Source of the DNA: Bacteroidales bacterium UBA7009 | Lineage (GTDB): Bacteria; Bacteroidota; Bacteroidia; Bacteroidales; Paludibacteraceae | Direction: 5' to 3' | Length of the DNA: 64,000 nt | NCBI GenBank assembly: GCA_002449665.1 | Contig: DJXH01000037.1 | Span: forward strand, 60,442-124,441 | Shown here: piece by piece, positions 8,299 to 17,704 of the stretch | How positions within the stretch are numbered: the stretch's first letter is position 1 | How the letters are laid out: every line of letters begins with the position of its first letter | Position numbers and translations under genes: made by a program | Notes under the pieces: generated by a model | Databases searched by the model: none | Told to the model about the DNA's origin: nothing | What the model saw: the letters and a program-made list of their open reading frames with translations, nothing else

Positions 8299-11200
8299 GA
8301 AGACTAACCTTATATATCTTAACCTTTCTCATTGCGATACCGGCTATCGCAAGCCGTGAGTATGCAACCACGTCCACTCTGTCAAGCGGACATATAGTGA
8401 AAATGCAGATAGACGAAAGCGGCATATATTGTGTTACTTACGACCAGATAGTATCTTTAGGGCTTAACCCCGACAAGATTGCCGTTCTCGGATACGGAGG
8501 TGCACTGCTTGAGCAGAATTTCACACTGCCCAAAATAGACGATGTACCGCCTGTGTCTATATACATCAACAAAGGCAGCGACGGAAAGTTCGGCAAAGGC
8601 GACTACCTGCTCTTCTATGCACAAGGCGTAATAGGTTGGACATACAAAAACGGCATGTTTGAACATACGCGCAACCACTACTCCAACCACGCCTATTACT
8701 TCCTTTCTGATGCCGACGGACTGCAAAAGACCATACCGACGGCAGAGGCTTTAAGCCCGGAAAACACCATATCAGTAACATCATATACGGCAAGACAACT
8801 ATATGAGAATGAATTTGTTAATCTCATTGATGCCAACAAAGGTACGGACGGCGGCGGAAGGGAGTTCTACGGAGAGAAAATAACCATCGGTTCCACCTTC
8901 TCCGTCAAGTTCAGTTTTGCAGATGTTGATCTAACCCATCAGCAATCGTGCAAAGCGGATTTTGCCGTCAATGCACAAGGCGAGTTGTCGAAAGCAACCG
9001 TTTCGTGTGCCGACGTAAGCAAAACGCAGACCTTGGGCAATATAACCGACTTTTATACTTTTGCCATTCCCGCTTCGGTAAGACTGAACGAGATTTCGCC
9101 CTCTGCCAATCCAAATGTAAAACTCGGTTACACCTCCCCCAACACAAATGATGTACTCTATCTCAACTACGTGGAGATGTTTTCCTACTGCCGCTTGAAC
9201 TTGCGCGGCAACGAATTGGCGTTCAGAAACACCGACAATCTCGGCAGCAAGCAAAACAATCTGTTCAAACTCACCGGCTGCGATAACAGCACACAAATAT
9301 GGTGCATAACAAAACTTGACAGCATATACTCTATGCCCGTATATTTTTCAGGCGACACGCTCTGTTTTACAGGCAAAAATACCAAAAACGAAGAATATAT
9401 AGCAGTTCGCACAAACAAAAGCGACTATAAGACTCCGACTTTCATCGGGACTATCCCCAACCAAGACCTACACGCGCTGCGGGACATTGACTATGTGATA
9501 GTCAGTCCGAAAGAGTGGCTGACTGAGGCTGAGCGGCTTGGAGAAGCGCACTGGCAGGCAGACGGACTGAGTTATGCCGCCGTAACGGACGAGGAGGTCT
9601 ATAATGAGTTTTCATCGGGTACGCCGGATGCAAGTGCCATCAGATGGCTGATGAAGATGCTCTACGACAGAGCGGGCGAAGACGAGAGCAAACGCCCCAA
9701 GTACCTGCTGCTCTTCGGCGACGGCACCTTTGACAACCGCCAGCTGCTCCCCACCTCCGGCAAAGCCACACTGCTCACCTACCAAGCCAAGAACTCGACA
9801 GTGGAAACGATGGCGTACGCAACGGACGACTATTTCGGTTTTCTCGAAGACAATGACGGCATTATCGGTTCGGTCTATGCTGATACTTACGGCGTTATGC
9901 GAATAGGCGTAGGCAGACTGCCCGTGAATACCAAAGAAGAAGCAAAAGGCGTAACGGACAAATTAGTGGCATACATCAACAACACCAACCCGGGCAGTTG
10001 GCGACAACAACTATGTTTCCTGTCGGACGACGGCGACCACAATCAGCATACACGTATCGGCGATGCGGCGGCAGAAGTGGTGAGAGTGAACAACAAATCA
10101 CTGATTGTAAACAAGATATACCTTGATGCTTATCCGCAGGAGCGCACAGCTTCTATGGAGAGTTATCCTATTGCCTACAACCGCTTTACGAACCTGCTCC
10201 GTGAGGGAGTGCTGTTTATGGACTATTCGGGACACGGCAGCGCAAACAATATCTGCAACGAACTCTTCCTCACACTCGCAAGCGTGCAGCAGATGAATAA
10301 CGCCAATCAGGGATTTTGGATGCTTGCCACTTGCAGTTACGCCCATTTCGACAAAGCAACTATCAGCAGTGCGGAAGCGGCTGTGATTAACCCCAACGGC
10401 GGGGCAATAGGCGTGATGTCGGCTTGCAGAACGGTCTTTGCCTCTGAAAACGAAACGATTAACACTAACTTCTGTTCGTTGCTGTTTAACGACAACGGCA
10501 ATCCTGACACTGCGCCTGCCATAGGCGATGCTGCCAAAGCAGCAAAGAACGCAAGCGGCAGAAAAGAGAACAAACTGTCGTATGTCCTGCTCGCCGACCC
10601 CGCACTCAAACTGCAATACCCCACCTCTCACACAGTGGTGGCAACGGCACAGACAGACACACTGAAAGCCCTGCAAGAGGTTGAGATAAAAGGAGCGGTG
10701 CTCAACTTGGACGGCGATACGGCTTACAACTTTAACGGCAATGCCAAACTGTCAATATGGGACAAGATGCAGGAAGTGGCAACACGCGATAACGATGAGA
10801 ATGATGCTTCCAAAAAGGTGATATACAGATACAATGACTACCCTAACCTACTCTTTACGGGTAATGCCAAAGTGGAAAACGGAAAGTTTAGTATGGTGTT
10901 CCGTATGCCCAAAGATATACACTACAACTACGATGCCGGACGTATGGCGATGTATGCCATAGACGATATAACACAGGAAGAAGGCGTAGGCTATTCAGAT
11001 ACAGTCATTATAGGCGGGAGCGATGCAGCGGCATTGCTTATAGAGGACACTCTCGGTCCGGAAATGAAACTTTATTTGGATAACATTGTTTTCACCGACG
11101 GAGGCAAGACAAGCGAATATCCGCATTTCTACGCCGACATTTACGACGAAAACGGCATCAACACCGTAGGCAGCGGTATAGGACACGACCTTATGCTCAC

Positions 11201-11684
11201 CGTTGACAACAGCCCGAAACAGACATATACGCTAAACGGCTATTTTACAACCATTGACAATAATTTCCGCAAAGGTATAGTCAGTTATCCTATGACAGAG
11301 CAGACCGAAGGCAGCCACACGCTTACCTTCCGCGCTTGGGATTTGCTCAACAACAGCACCACACTTGCGCTTAACTACACCGTTGTCAAGAGCCTTGCCC
11401 CGCAACTATATAAGGTCAGTATCTACCCCAACCCCGTCGTATCAACCGACAATGTGGTGATAGCCATATCAGCCGACCGCCCGGACGAGACTCTGCATAC
11501 AGAAATACAGATATTCAGCATCAACGGCGAGTTGGTATATAGAGAAAAAATATCAGACAGCCGTCAGATAATATTCACTCCCGCTTCTGCCAATATGAGC
11601 GGCGGTATGTATATAGTGAAACTAATCTGCACCACTCCGACCTCAAAAGAGGCGAAAGCAGTGGGAAAACTGATAATAATTTAA
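8295..11684 (+). CDS. porU: Type IX secretion system sortase PorU
   Basis: About 1129 residues from the ATG at 8295, which overlaps the previous stop as ATGA; an in-frame ATG at 8283 adds only four residues. Signal peptide MRRLTLYILTFLIAIPAIAS, a long beta-rich N-terminal region, then a gingipain-like peptidase C25 domain with LLLFGDGTFDNR, the catalytic His in MDYSGHGSANN (about H647) and Cys in LATCSYAHFDK (about C680). It ends in Ig-like modules and a type A C-terminal sorting domain (VSIYPNPVVSTDN to GGMYIVKLI). PorU removes sorting domains from T9SS cargo and attaches them to A-LPS at the cell surface. Followed by its partner porV. Confidence 0.93.
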   Translation: MRRLTLYILTFLIAIPAIASREYATTSTLSSGHIVKMQIDESGIYCVTYDQIVSLGLNPDKIAVLGYGGALLEQNFTLPKIDDVPPVSIYINKGSDGKFGKGDYLLFYAQGVIGWTYKNGMFEHTRNHYSNHAYYFLSDADGLQKTIPTAEALSPENTISVTSYTARQLYENEFVNLIDANKGTDGGGREFYGEKITIGSTFSVKFSFADVDLTHQQSCKADFAVNAQGELSKATVSCADVSKTQTLGNITDFYTFAIPASVRLNEISPSANPNVKLGYTSPNTNDVLYLNYVEMFSYCRLNLRGNELAFRNTDNLGSKQNNLFKLTGCDNSTQIWCITKLDSIYSMPVYFSGDTLCFTGKNTKNEEYIAVRTNKSDYKTPTFIGTIPNQDLHALRDIDYVIVSPKEWLTEAERLGEAHWQADGLSYAAVTDEEVYNEFSSGTPDASAIRWLMKMLYDRAGEDESKRPKYLLLFGDGTFDNRQLLPTSGKATLLTYQAKNSTVETMAYATDDYFGFLEDNDGIIGSVYADTYGVMRIGVGRLPVNTKEEAKGVTDKLVAYINNTNPGSWRQQLCFLSDDGDHNQHTRIGDAAAEVVRVNNKSLIVNKIYLDAYPQERTASMESYPIAYNRFTNLLREGVLFMDYSGHGSANNICNELFLTLASVQQMNNANQGFWMLATCSYAHFDKATISSAEAAVINPNGGAIGVMSACRTVFASENETINTNFCSLLFNDNGNPDTAPAIGDAAKAAKNASGRKENKLSYVLLADPALKLQYPTSHTVVATAQTDTLKALQEVEIKGAVLNLDGDTAYNFNGNAKLSIWDKMQEVATRDNDENDASKKVIYRYNDYPNLLFTGNAKVENGKFSMVFRMPKDIHYNYDAGRMAMYAIDDITQEEGVGYSDTVIIGGSDAAALLIEDTLGPEMKLYLDNIVFTDGGKTSEYPHFYADIYDENGINTVGSGIGHDLMLTVDNSPKQTYTLNGYFTTIDNNFRKGIVSYPMTEQTEGSHTLTFRAWDLLNNSTTLALNYTVVKSLAPQLYKVSIYPNPVVSTDNVVIAISADRPDETLHTEIQIFSINGELVYREKISDSRQIIFTPASANMSGGMYIVKLICTTPTSKEAKAVGKLIII

Positions 11685-11741
11685 TACTAACATACTACTA
11701 AAAACCCACCAAACGAAGCCTATGAAACAACTCTAAATGAA

Positions 11742-11775
11742 AGTCTTGCTGCACCGAAAAGCAGTTAGAAAGACT
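11742..11775 (+). other. RNA hairpin in the porU-porV gap
   Basis: AGTCTT and GCTGC pair with GCAGT (one G-U) and AAGACT around an 8-base loop, with a small bulge on the right arm. No T run follows, so it is unlikely to terminate. It may protect or partly attenuate the porU-porV transcript. The rest of the 131-base gap shows no clear promoter. Confidence 0.35.
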
Positions 11776-11815
11776 ATAAAATCGACATAATGTTCAACTT
11801 AAAATAACAAATCAA

Positions 11816-13012
11816 ATGAAAAGAAACAAAATTGTTCTTGCCGCTCTTGTAGCGTTGTCAATGCCGGTTATGGCAGAGCAGATGCCTACCGACTACATCA
11901 ACCCTATCATCACCGCAATGCCTTCTCTGACCATTGCTCCTGATGCTCACGCAGCCGGTATGGGTGATATAGGTGCTGCCACCACACCTGATATGAACTC
12001 GCAACACTGGAATGCTGCCAAGTATGCTTTCATTGAGGACAAAGGCGGTATCTCGGCTTCTTACACACCTTGGCTGCGCAAACTCGTAGGTGATATTGAC
12101 CTTGCTTATCTTACAGGTTTCTACCGCTTTGACGAGATGCAGGCAGTTTCAGCAAGTTTCACCTATTTCTCTATGGGTAAGGTGCAACTGATGGCAGCCA
12201 ACAACACCTTCCTGCAAGAAGCGCACCCCAACGAGTGGGCATTGGACGTGGCTTATTCGCGCAAACTGCACGAGTATGTCAGTATGGCAGCCACGCTCCG
12301 TTTCCTCTACAGCGACCTTAACAACGGCGTTAACTCCAGCGTAAGCACAGGTATTGAGATGTACCCCGCTTGGACAATGGCAGCCGACATCTCGCTCTAC
12401 TATCGACAGCCTATCGAACTACCTATGGGTACCAGCCATTTCGCTCTCGGCTTCAACCTGAGCAACCTCGGCGGCAAGATGTCGTATGACAGAGGCAACC
12501 ACTCCAACTTTATCCCTGCCAATATGCGTATTGGCGCAAGTTACGAACTCGCTTTCGACAACTACAACCGCCTTATGGCATCTGTAGAGTGCAACCGTTT
12601 CCTCGTTCCCGGACAAAAATCCAAATTCGCCGAAGACCAGACTTCCTATCGCTGGAACTCGACAAGCGAGCAGGAGTTCTCCAACATCAGTTCGCCTAAC
12701 GGCTGGTGGCAGTCGTTCACTGATGCTCCTTACGGCGCAAGAGAAGAGTTTGACGAAACACTTTGGGGTATAGGACTGGAATATAGCTATAACCGCCAGT
12801 TCTTCGGTCGCTTAGGTTACAGCCACGAAGCCAAATACAAAGGCAACCGCCGTTATGTAACCGTAGGTGCCGGTTTCAAACTCAGTATCGTTCGTCTTGA
12901 TGTAAGCTACTGCATCGCCACTGCTTCCACCAACCCGCTCGACCAAACCATGCGCTTCACGCTCGGCTTTGACCTTGCAGGAATAAAAGACCTCGTAAAC
13001 AACCGCAAATAA
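11816..13012 (+). CDS. porV: Type IX secretion outer-membrane protein PorV
   Basis: 398 residues with a signal peptide (MKRNKIVLAALVALSMPVMA) and a FadL-like beta-barrel. The opening is typical of PorV/LptO: INPIITAMPSLTIAPDAHAAGMGDIGAAT, then NSQHWNAAKYAF and SYTPWLRKLVGDIDLAYLTGFY. PorV shuttles T9SS cargo from the SprA translocon to the PorU sortase, so the porU-porV pair forms the attachment complex. Stop and next start overlap (TAATG), so ispF is probably translationally coupled. Confidence 0.94.
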   Translation: MKRNKIVLAALVALSMPVMAEQMPTDYINPIITAMPSLTIAPDAHAAGMGDIGAATTPDMNSQHWNAAKYAFIEDKGGISASYTPWLRKLVGDIDLAYLTGFYRFDEMQAVSASFTYFSMGKVQLMAANNTFLQEAHPNEWALDVAYSRKLHEYVSMAATLRFLYSDLNNGVNSSVSTGIEMYPAWTMAADISLYYRQPIELPMGTSHFALGFNLSNLGGKMSYDRGNHSNFIPANMRIGASYELAFDNYNRLMASVECNRFLVPGQKSKFAEDQTSYRWNSTSEQEFSNISSPNGWWQSFTDAPYGAREEFDETLWGIGLEYSYNRQFFGRLGYSHEAKYKGNRRYVTVGAGFKLSIVRLDVSYCIATASTNPLDQTMRFTLGFDLAGIKDLVNNRK

Positions 13013-13482
13013 TGCGAATAGGATTAGGATATGATGTTCACGCTTTCGCCCCCGACCGCTGCTTGTGGTTGGGGGGCGTGAACGTCCCGCACACTCAAGG
13101 TCTTGCCGGTCACTCCGATGCCGACGTACTCATTCACGCCCTCTGTGATGCTCTGCTCGGCGCAGCGGCACTGCGAGACATAGGCTACCACTTCCCCGAC
13201 ACAAAAGGAAACGAATATGAGGGCATTGACTCTAAAATCCTGCTTCGCAAGACAATGCAACTAATAAGAGAATCGGGGTACGAACTTGAAAACTGCGACT
13301 GCACGGTCTGCGCACAAGCACCGAAACTAAGTCCGTACATAGAAGCGATGCGCCGGTGTCTTAGCGAAACGATGGGCGTGGACACGGACAAAGTGTCGGT
13401 AAAAGCCACCACGACCGAACATCTCGGTTTCGTGGGCAGAGAAGAAGGCATTGCCGCCTATGCGGTCGTACTGTTAAGATAA
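13012..13482 (+). CDS. ispF: 2-C-methyl-D-erythritol 2,4-cyclodiphosphate synthase
   Basis: 156 residues, full length. The zinc ligands are visible in GYDVHAF (Asp8, His10) and the family signature GHSDADVLIHALCDALLGAAALRDIG follows. The C-terminal VKATTTEHLGFVGREEGIAAYAV block is also conserved. Makes the cyclic diphosphate of the non-mevalonate isoprenoid pathway in the cytoplasm. Starts one base inside the porV stop codon. Confidence 0.96.
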   Translation: MRIGLGYDVHAFAPDRCLWLGGVNVPHTQGLAGHSDADVLIHALCDALLGAAALRDIGYHFPDTKGNEYEGIDSKILLRKTMQLIRESGYELENCDCTVCAQAPKLSPYIEAMRRCLSETMGVDTDKVSVKATTTEHLGFVGREEGIAAYAVVLLR

Positions 13483-13497
13483 CAAACAAGAGAAGAA

Positions 13498-13848
13498 ATG
13501 AATACCAAAATATCGGCTATACTGTCAGCGGCTGTACTACTGCTCTTTTCCGCCATCGTGACGGCAAGCGACAGACCGTCATATGACGGCAACGACACTA
13601 CGATGCTGCAAGACACGGTAGGACTGAATCTGTCGTTCAGCACAGACACGCTCCGGCTTGAAGATATGACAATGGTAATACAAACGGTATGCGCACCTGT
13701 CTGCTCTTCAGTCGTAATAATTTATAACGAGGATAACGAAAAAATCGGCACTATCATACCTCCGAAGGATATGGTGTTCGCCGAAGCGCACTTCACCGCC
13801 GACAGCATAACTTGGACAGACAACACGCCAAAAGACACACTGCAATGA
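13498..13848 (+). CDS. Small exported protein, possibly a short DUF3256 relative
   Basis: 116 residues with a signal peptide (about residues 1-23, MNTKISAILSAAVLLLFSAI). The mature part carries TDTLRLEDMTMVIQTVCAPVCSSVVIIYN, which recalls the TVCAPVCDS segment I associate with Bacteroidales DUF3256 proteins, but this one is about half the usual length and lacks the N-terminal half. No known catalytic motif. Its stop overlaps the aroK start as ATGA. Assignment is tentative; the gene itself is supported by tight operon packing. Confidence 0.6.
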   Translation: MNTKISAILSAAVLLLFSAIVTASDRPSYDGNDTTMLQDTVGLNLSFSTDTLRLEDMTMVIQTVCAPVCSSVVIIYNEDNEKIGTIIPPKDMVFAEAHFTADSITWTDNTPKDTLQ

Positions 13849-14393
13849 AAGGTCCAGTTTACTTGATAGGATATATGGGTGCAGGCAAAACGACCGTCGG
13901 TCGCCTGCTCGCCGACAGACTCGGCTGGCATTTCGTTGATCTTGACGATGCCTTTGCCGAAATGCACGGAATGACCACCACCGAATATATAAGCCGCTAC
14001 GGCATAGAAGACTTCCGCCGCAAAGAGAAATTTGTGGCTGAAGACATAGCGGATATGTCGCCATACGAGAACGTGGTCTATGCCACGGGAGGCGGCTACC
14101 CCTGCTACGAAGACAATATGGAATGCCTGCAAGAACTCGGCACGAGCATCTACCTCCGTTGGGCTGCCGAAGACCTTGCCAAACGACTGATGCTCACCGA
14201 CCTGAGAGAGCGACCGCTGCTGCAAGGCAAGACGGAGCTGGAACTGCTGCGACAAATCACACCGCATCTGCAAGAAAGAGAGAAATACTACCTCAAAGCA
14301 GATTATACCATCGACTCCCCCGGCTTTACCGAAGAAGCCGACAACATAATGGCTCAGACTCTTCACGAGTTGATTAAAAACGAACAAATATGA
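13845..14393 (+). CDS. aroK: Shikimate kinase
   Basis: 182 residues from the ATG at 13845; a longer frame from 13812 is spurious because it overlaps the upstream gene and precedes the conserved MKGPVYLIGYMGAGKTTVG start. P-loop GYMGAGKTT at residues 9-17, shikimate-binding DLDDAF and GIEDFRRKEKFVAED, then VYATGGGYPC and RPLLQG lid. Phosphorylates shikimate in the chorismate pathway. ATGA overlaps at both ends tie it to its neighbours. Confidence 0.95.
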   Translation: MKGPVYLIGYMGAGKTTVGRLLADRLGWHFVDLDDAFAEMHGMTTTEYISRYGIEDFRRKEKFVAEDIADMSPYENVVYATGGGYPCYEDNMECLQELGTSIYLRWAAEDLAKRLMLTDLRERPLLQGKTELELLRQITPHLQEREKYYLKADYTIDSPGFTEEADNIMAQTLHELIKNEQI

Positions 14394-14824
14394 CCATCAA
14401 CGAAACACAAAATGAGATAATAGAAGAATTTAACGGTTTTGACGACTGGATGGATCGCTATAGTCTCATCATCGATATGGGAAACAGTTTGGAACCGTTC
14501 CCCGCTGAAGACCGCACAGAGCAAAACCTGATTGACGGCTGTCAGTCAAAAGTGTGGTTCACCGCCCGACTGAAAGACAATGAACAGGGCGAAAAAACAA
14601 TAGAATACAAAGGCGACTCCGATGCTATACTCGTAAAGGGCATTGTGGCTATGCTTATCCGCATATTGAGCGGACATACGCCAAAAGAAATAACAGAAGC
14701 CGACCTCTATTTCATAGACCGCATAAACCTGCGCGAACACCTCTCCCCCACCCGTAGCAACGGACTTGCAGCAATGCTCAAACAGATGCGACTTTATGCC
14801 GCCGCCTTCGCTGCAAAACAATAA
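14390..14824 (+). CDS. sufE: Cysteine desulfuration protein SufE
   Basis: 144 residues. The acceptor cysteine lies in NLIDGCQSKVWF (about residue 51), preceded by the helical FNGFDDWMDRYSLIIDMG and followed by VKGIVAMLIRILSGHTPKEI, all typical of SufE. It takes sulfur from SufS for Fe-S cluster assembly. No other suf gene is visible. Its ATG overlaps the aroK stop. Confidence 0.94.
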   Translation: MTINETQNEIIEEFNGFDDWMDRYSLIIDMGNSLEPFPAEDRTEQNLIDGCQSKVWFTARLKDNEQGEKTIEYKGDSDAILVKGIVAMLIRILSGHTPKEITEADLYFIDRINLREHLSPTRSNGLAAMLKQMRLYAAAFAAKQ

Positions 14825-14852
14825 ATAAGATGATGAATAAACCGGTTGAAAG

Positions 14853-15602
14853 ATGAAATACTATTATGACTTTACCGTCCCGTATCAAGATGTTGATATG
14901 GACAGACGACTCAGATTATACACACTCGAAAACTACCTGCTCGGCTATGCGGCACAGACTGCCGACCGTATGGGTTTCGGCATACCGCAACTGCTGCCGT
15001 ACAACTACACATGGATAATAACCAACCTCAATGCCGAGTTGGACTACCTGCCTACCCACAACGATACCATACAGATAGAGACTTGGATAGAAAGCAACCA
15101 CCACAGCCTCTCCACTCGTAACTACCGTTTGTACCTAACCAACAACGGCGAACACAAACTGATAGGCAAAGTAAAATCCGTTTGGGCTGTACTCGAACTC
15201 ACTCGGCGCGAGATTGTCAATCCCTTTAATATGCCGATGTTTGAGGGTTGCGAAGACGGAGAAGTGCTTGAAATCAATCGCTGCGCACGTATTCGCGGCA
15301 TAAACGAGCCGACAACAACCGGCGAACATACGGTGGTATATTCGGATATGGACTATAACCGCCACTGTAACTCGTGCAAGTATCTCGAGATGATGCTCAA
15401 TACGCGCTTCCCCGAATTTATACGTCAGGCAAGAGAGAAAGGAGAACAGACGGGAGTGAAATTGGAAATAACCTATTCCAAAGAAGCCCAAATAGGAGAA
15501 ACACTCAAAATACTCTGCGCCGAAACAGAAAACGACACCTGCTACCAAGAGACAAACAGCGAAGGTCTGACTTGTTGTACCTGCCGCATATCCAAACTAT
15601 AA
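14853..15602 (+). CDS. Acyl-ACP thioesterase
   Basis: 249 residues with a double hot-dog architecture like bacterial FatA/FatB relatives: YYYDFTVPYQDVDMDRRLRLYTLENYLLGYAAQTADRMGFG at the start, and in the second hot-dog DYNRHCNSCKYLEMMLN, which carries the Asn and His of the catalytic set. Expected to release free fatty acids from acyl-carrier protein in the cytoplasm. Full length, 28 bases after sufE. Confidence 0.88.
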   Translation: MKYYYDFTVPYQDVDMDRRLRLYTLENYLLGYAAQTADRMGFGIPQLLPYNYTWIITNLNAELDYLPTHNDTIQIETWIESNHHSLSTRNYRLYLTNNGEHKLIGKVKSVWAVLELTRREIVNPFNMPMFEGCEDGEVLEINRCARIRGINEPTTTGEHTVVYSDMDYNRHCNSCKYLEMMLNTRFPEFIRQAREKGEQTGVKLEITYSKEAQIGETLKILCAETENDTCYQETNSEGLTCCTCRISKL

Positions 15603-15640
15603 ACAGTGTACAACAAATCCTAAAACCAAACTTCAAAAAA

Positions 15641-16390
15641 ATGGAAAACAACTGCAAAAAACTGCCAAACATAAAAGCGCTGAAAGAGGTAATCAATAAC
15701 GTCAAACACATCATATTCCCGGGTTACTATGAAGCCTGCCCGGACGATGACAAACTTAAACGCTCATATATAGAAGGACAAAAACGCCAACTGCACCTGC
15801 TGCTTGCCGAACAACTGTGTGCCGATGATGCCGAACGTTTTATAGAGCAACTGCCTGAAATAGAGCGGCTGCTGCAAACAGATGTAGATGCTATGGTAAG
15901 CAATGACCCCGCCGTAGCCAACAGGGACGAAGTGATTTACTGCTACCCGCTCGTAGTGGCAATGATCCACTATCGCACAGCACACGCCCTGCACAAAATG
16001 AACATTCCTATCATTCCAAGAATACTGACGGAGATGGCTCACTCGCTTACCGGCATAGACATCCACCCTGGGGCGCAGATAGGCGAATACTTTGCCATAG
16101 ACCACGGCACGGGCGTAGTAATAGGCGAAACGTGCATAATAGGCAATCACGTAACTCTATATCAAGGCGTTACGCTCGGCGCAAAGAACTTCCAAACCGA
16201 CGAGAAAGGCAACCCCGTCAATACTCCTCGACACCCTATTCTTGAAGACTATGTTACCGTCTATTCCAATACCTCCATACTCGGTCGTATCACCATAGGA
16301 CAACACTCCGTCATAGGCGGCAACATCTGGCTGACACATAGCGTACCTGCCGGTTCACATATAATTCAAAGCAAAGAGATAGAACAATAA
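15641..16390 (+). CDS. cysE: Serine O-acetyltransferase
   Basis: 249 residues from the ATG at 15641; in-frame sequence upstream overlaps the thioesterase and is not coding. A helical N-terminal SATase domain (about residues 1-140) is followed by a left-handed beta-helix of hexapeptide repeats with IDIHPGAQIGEYFAIDHGTG, VVIGETCIIGNHVTLYQGVTLG and SVIGGNIWLTHSVPAGS. The DHGTG His and the following GETCIIG are active-site signatures. Makes O-acetylserine for cysteine synthesis. Confidence 0.93.
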   Translation: MENNCKKLPNIKALKEVINNVKHIIFPGYYEACPDDDKLKRSYIEGQKRQLHLLLAEQLCADDAERFIEQLPEIERLLQTDVDAMVSNDPAVANRDEVIYCYPLVVAMIHYRTAHALHKMNIPIIPRILTEMAHSLTGIDIHPGAQIGEYFAIDHGTGVVIGETCIIGNHVTLYQGVTLGAKNFQTDEKGNPVNTPRHPILEDYVTVYSNTSILGRITIGQHSVIGGNIWLTHSVPAGSHIIQSKEIEQ

Positions 16391-16398
16391 CTGCCGTT

Positions 16399-17664
16399 AT
16401 GCCGGAGATTCTGCTGCATTATATATGGTTCAAACGCTATTTCGACCGCTTTGAACAGCATACCGACAGCGGAAAAAACATAACTGTCATATCAGTAGGC
16501 GAACACAACACGGATGCCGGTCCCGATTTCATCAATGCACATATCCGCATAGACGGAATAGAACTCTACGGGAACGTGGAGATACATATCAATGCCACTG
16601 ACTGGAACAAACACCGGCATCACACAGACCCTGCATACGACAATGTTATTCTGCACGTTGTCTGCAGGTCAGATACAAAGGTGTTAAATTCCGCAGGTAG
16701 AGAGATAGAGCAGTGCGAACTGAAGTTTGACAGCGACAGCGACTACCTCACCTCTCTTATAGCAGATGCTCAACGCATGGAAACGGCTGCATATAAGATA
16801 GAGTGCAGCCAAAGTCTCATTTACAATCCGCTGCTGCTGACAGAAGGCTGGAAGAAAGCACTTCTTATGCAGCGGCTTGACTGTAAAGCACAGTCTATAA
16901 AGCAGTTGCTTGACATAACAAAGAACGACAAAGAGAGTGCTTTCTACATCACTCTTGCACGCCATTTCGGCTTTCATACCAACTCCCTGCCAATGGAGCA
17001 ACTTGCCGTGCAGACTCCCCTGCTCTGCCTGAAGAAACACCGTAGTTCGCTCTTCCAACTCACTGCCATACTGCTCGGACAAAGCGGACTGATTGAAGAT
17101 ATGCAGACAGAAGACCAGCCGCTGCTACTGAAAGAATATCAATTTATTAAATCCAAGTTCGGACTCACACCAATAGAAAAACATCTTTGGAAAAAACTCA
17201 GGCTCCACCCCAATAACTTTCCCGAAACGCGTATACGACAATTTGCATATCTTATTTTCGGTCAGGACTTCCTATACTCTCAACTTACCGGCTGCGACAC
17301 GACGGAGGATATGCAACGCGTGTTTACAACTCGGTATGAGGTGGATAACTTTGACAAAAAACGAGTACTCATCCCGCCGCCGTTAGGAGCAGACTCAATT
17401 AGAACACTCATTATCAACACCGCAATACCATATAAGTATGCCGCAGGCGACAAAGCCCTTACTTATAACCTCTTAGACCAACTGCCTGCAGAGAACAACC
17501 GAATAATAAGACAATGGAAAACGGTGGGACAAAAAGTAAAGACAGCAGCCGATTCGCAGGCACTGCTACACCTATACACCAACTACTGCCAGCCTGTACA
17601 GTGCCAAAACTGCGATGTAGGCTACCAAGTATTCCTTAACAGCAACAAAAAATATATGTCCTGA
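16399..17664 (+). CDS. DUF2851 family protein
   Basis: 421 residues, cytoplasmic by absence of a signal. The N-terminus (PEILLHYIWFKRYFD, then VGEHNTDAGPDFINAHIRIDG and GNVEIHINATDWNKHRHHTDPAYDNVILHVV) is the Bacteroidota-specific DUF2851 signature. The G-x-N-x-DAGPDF and H-x-DPAYDNVILHVV blocks recall nuclease-like folds, but no function is established to my knowledge. The final stretch has Cys residues (CQPVQCQNCDVGYQ) that may bind a metal. The stop codon lies inside the left arm of the terminator. Confidence 0.85.
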   Translation: MPEILLHYIWFKRYFDRFEQHTDSGKNITVISVGEHNTDAGPDFINAHIRIDGIELYGNVEIHINATDWNKHRHHTDPAYDNVILHVVCRSDTKVLNSAGREIEQCELKFDSDSDYLTSLIADAQRMETAAYKIECSQSLIYNPLLLTEGWKKALLMQRLDCKAQSIKQLLDITKNDKESAFYITLARHFGFHTNSLPMEQLAVQTPLLCLKKHRSSLFQLTAILLGQSGLIEDMQTEDQPLLLKEYQFIKSKFGLTPIEKHLWKKLRLHPNNFPETRIRQFAYLIFGQDFLYSQLTGCDTTEDMQRVFTTRYEVDNFDKKRVLIPPPLGADSIRTLIINTAIPYKYAAGDKALTYNLLDQLPAENNRIIRQWKTVGQKVKTAADSQALLHLYTNYCQPVQCQNCDVGYQVFLNSNKKYMS

Positions 17665-17692
17665 CTTTCTAAAAGTCGGGGCATATTTTTTT
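17653..17692. terminator. Terminator between the DUF2851 gene and dnaA
   Basis: A 15-bp stem with two G-U pairs (ATATGTCCTGACTTT pairing with AAAGTCGGGGCATAT), a 4-base loop and a run of T. It separates two convergent genes and overlaps the DUF2851 stop codon. Confidence 0.8.
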
Positions 17693-17704
17693 GTTACTGC
17701 AATT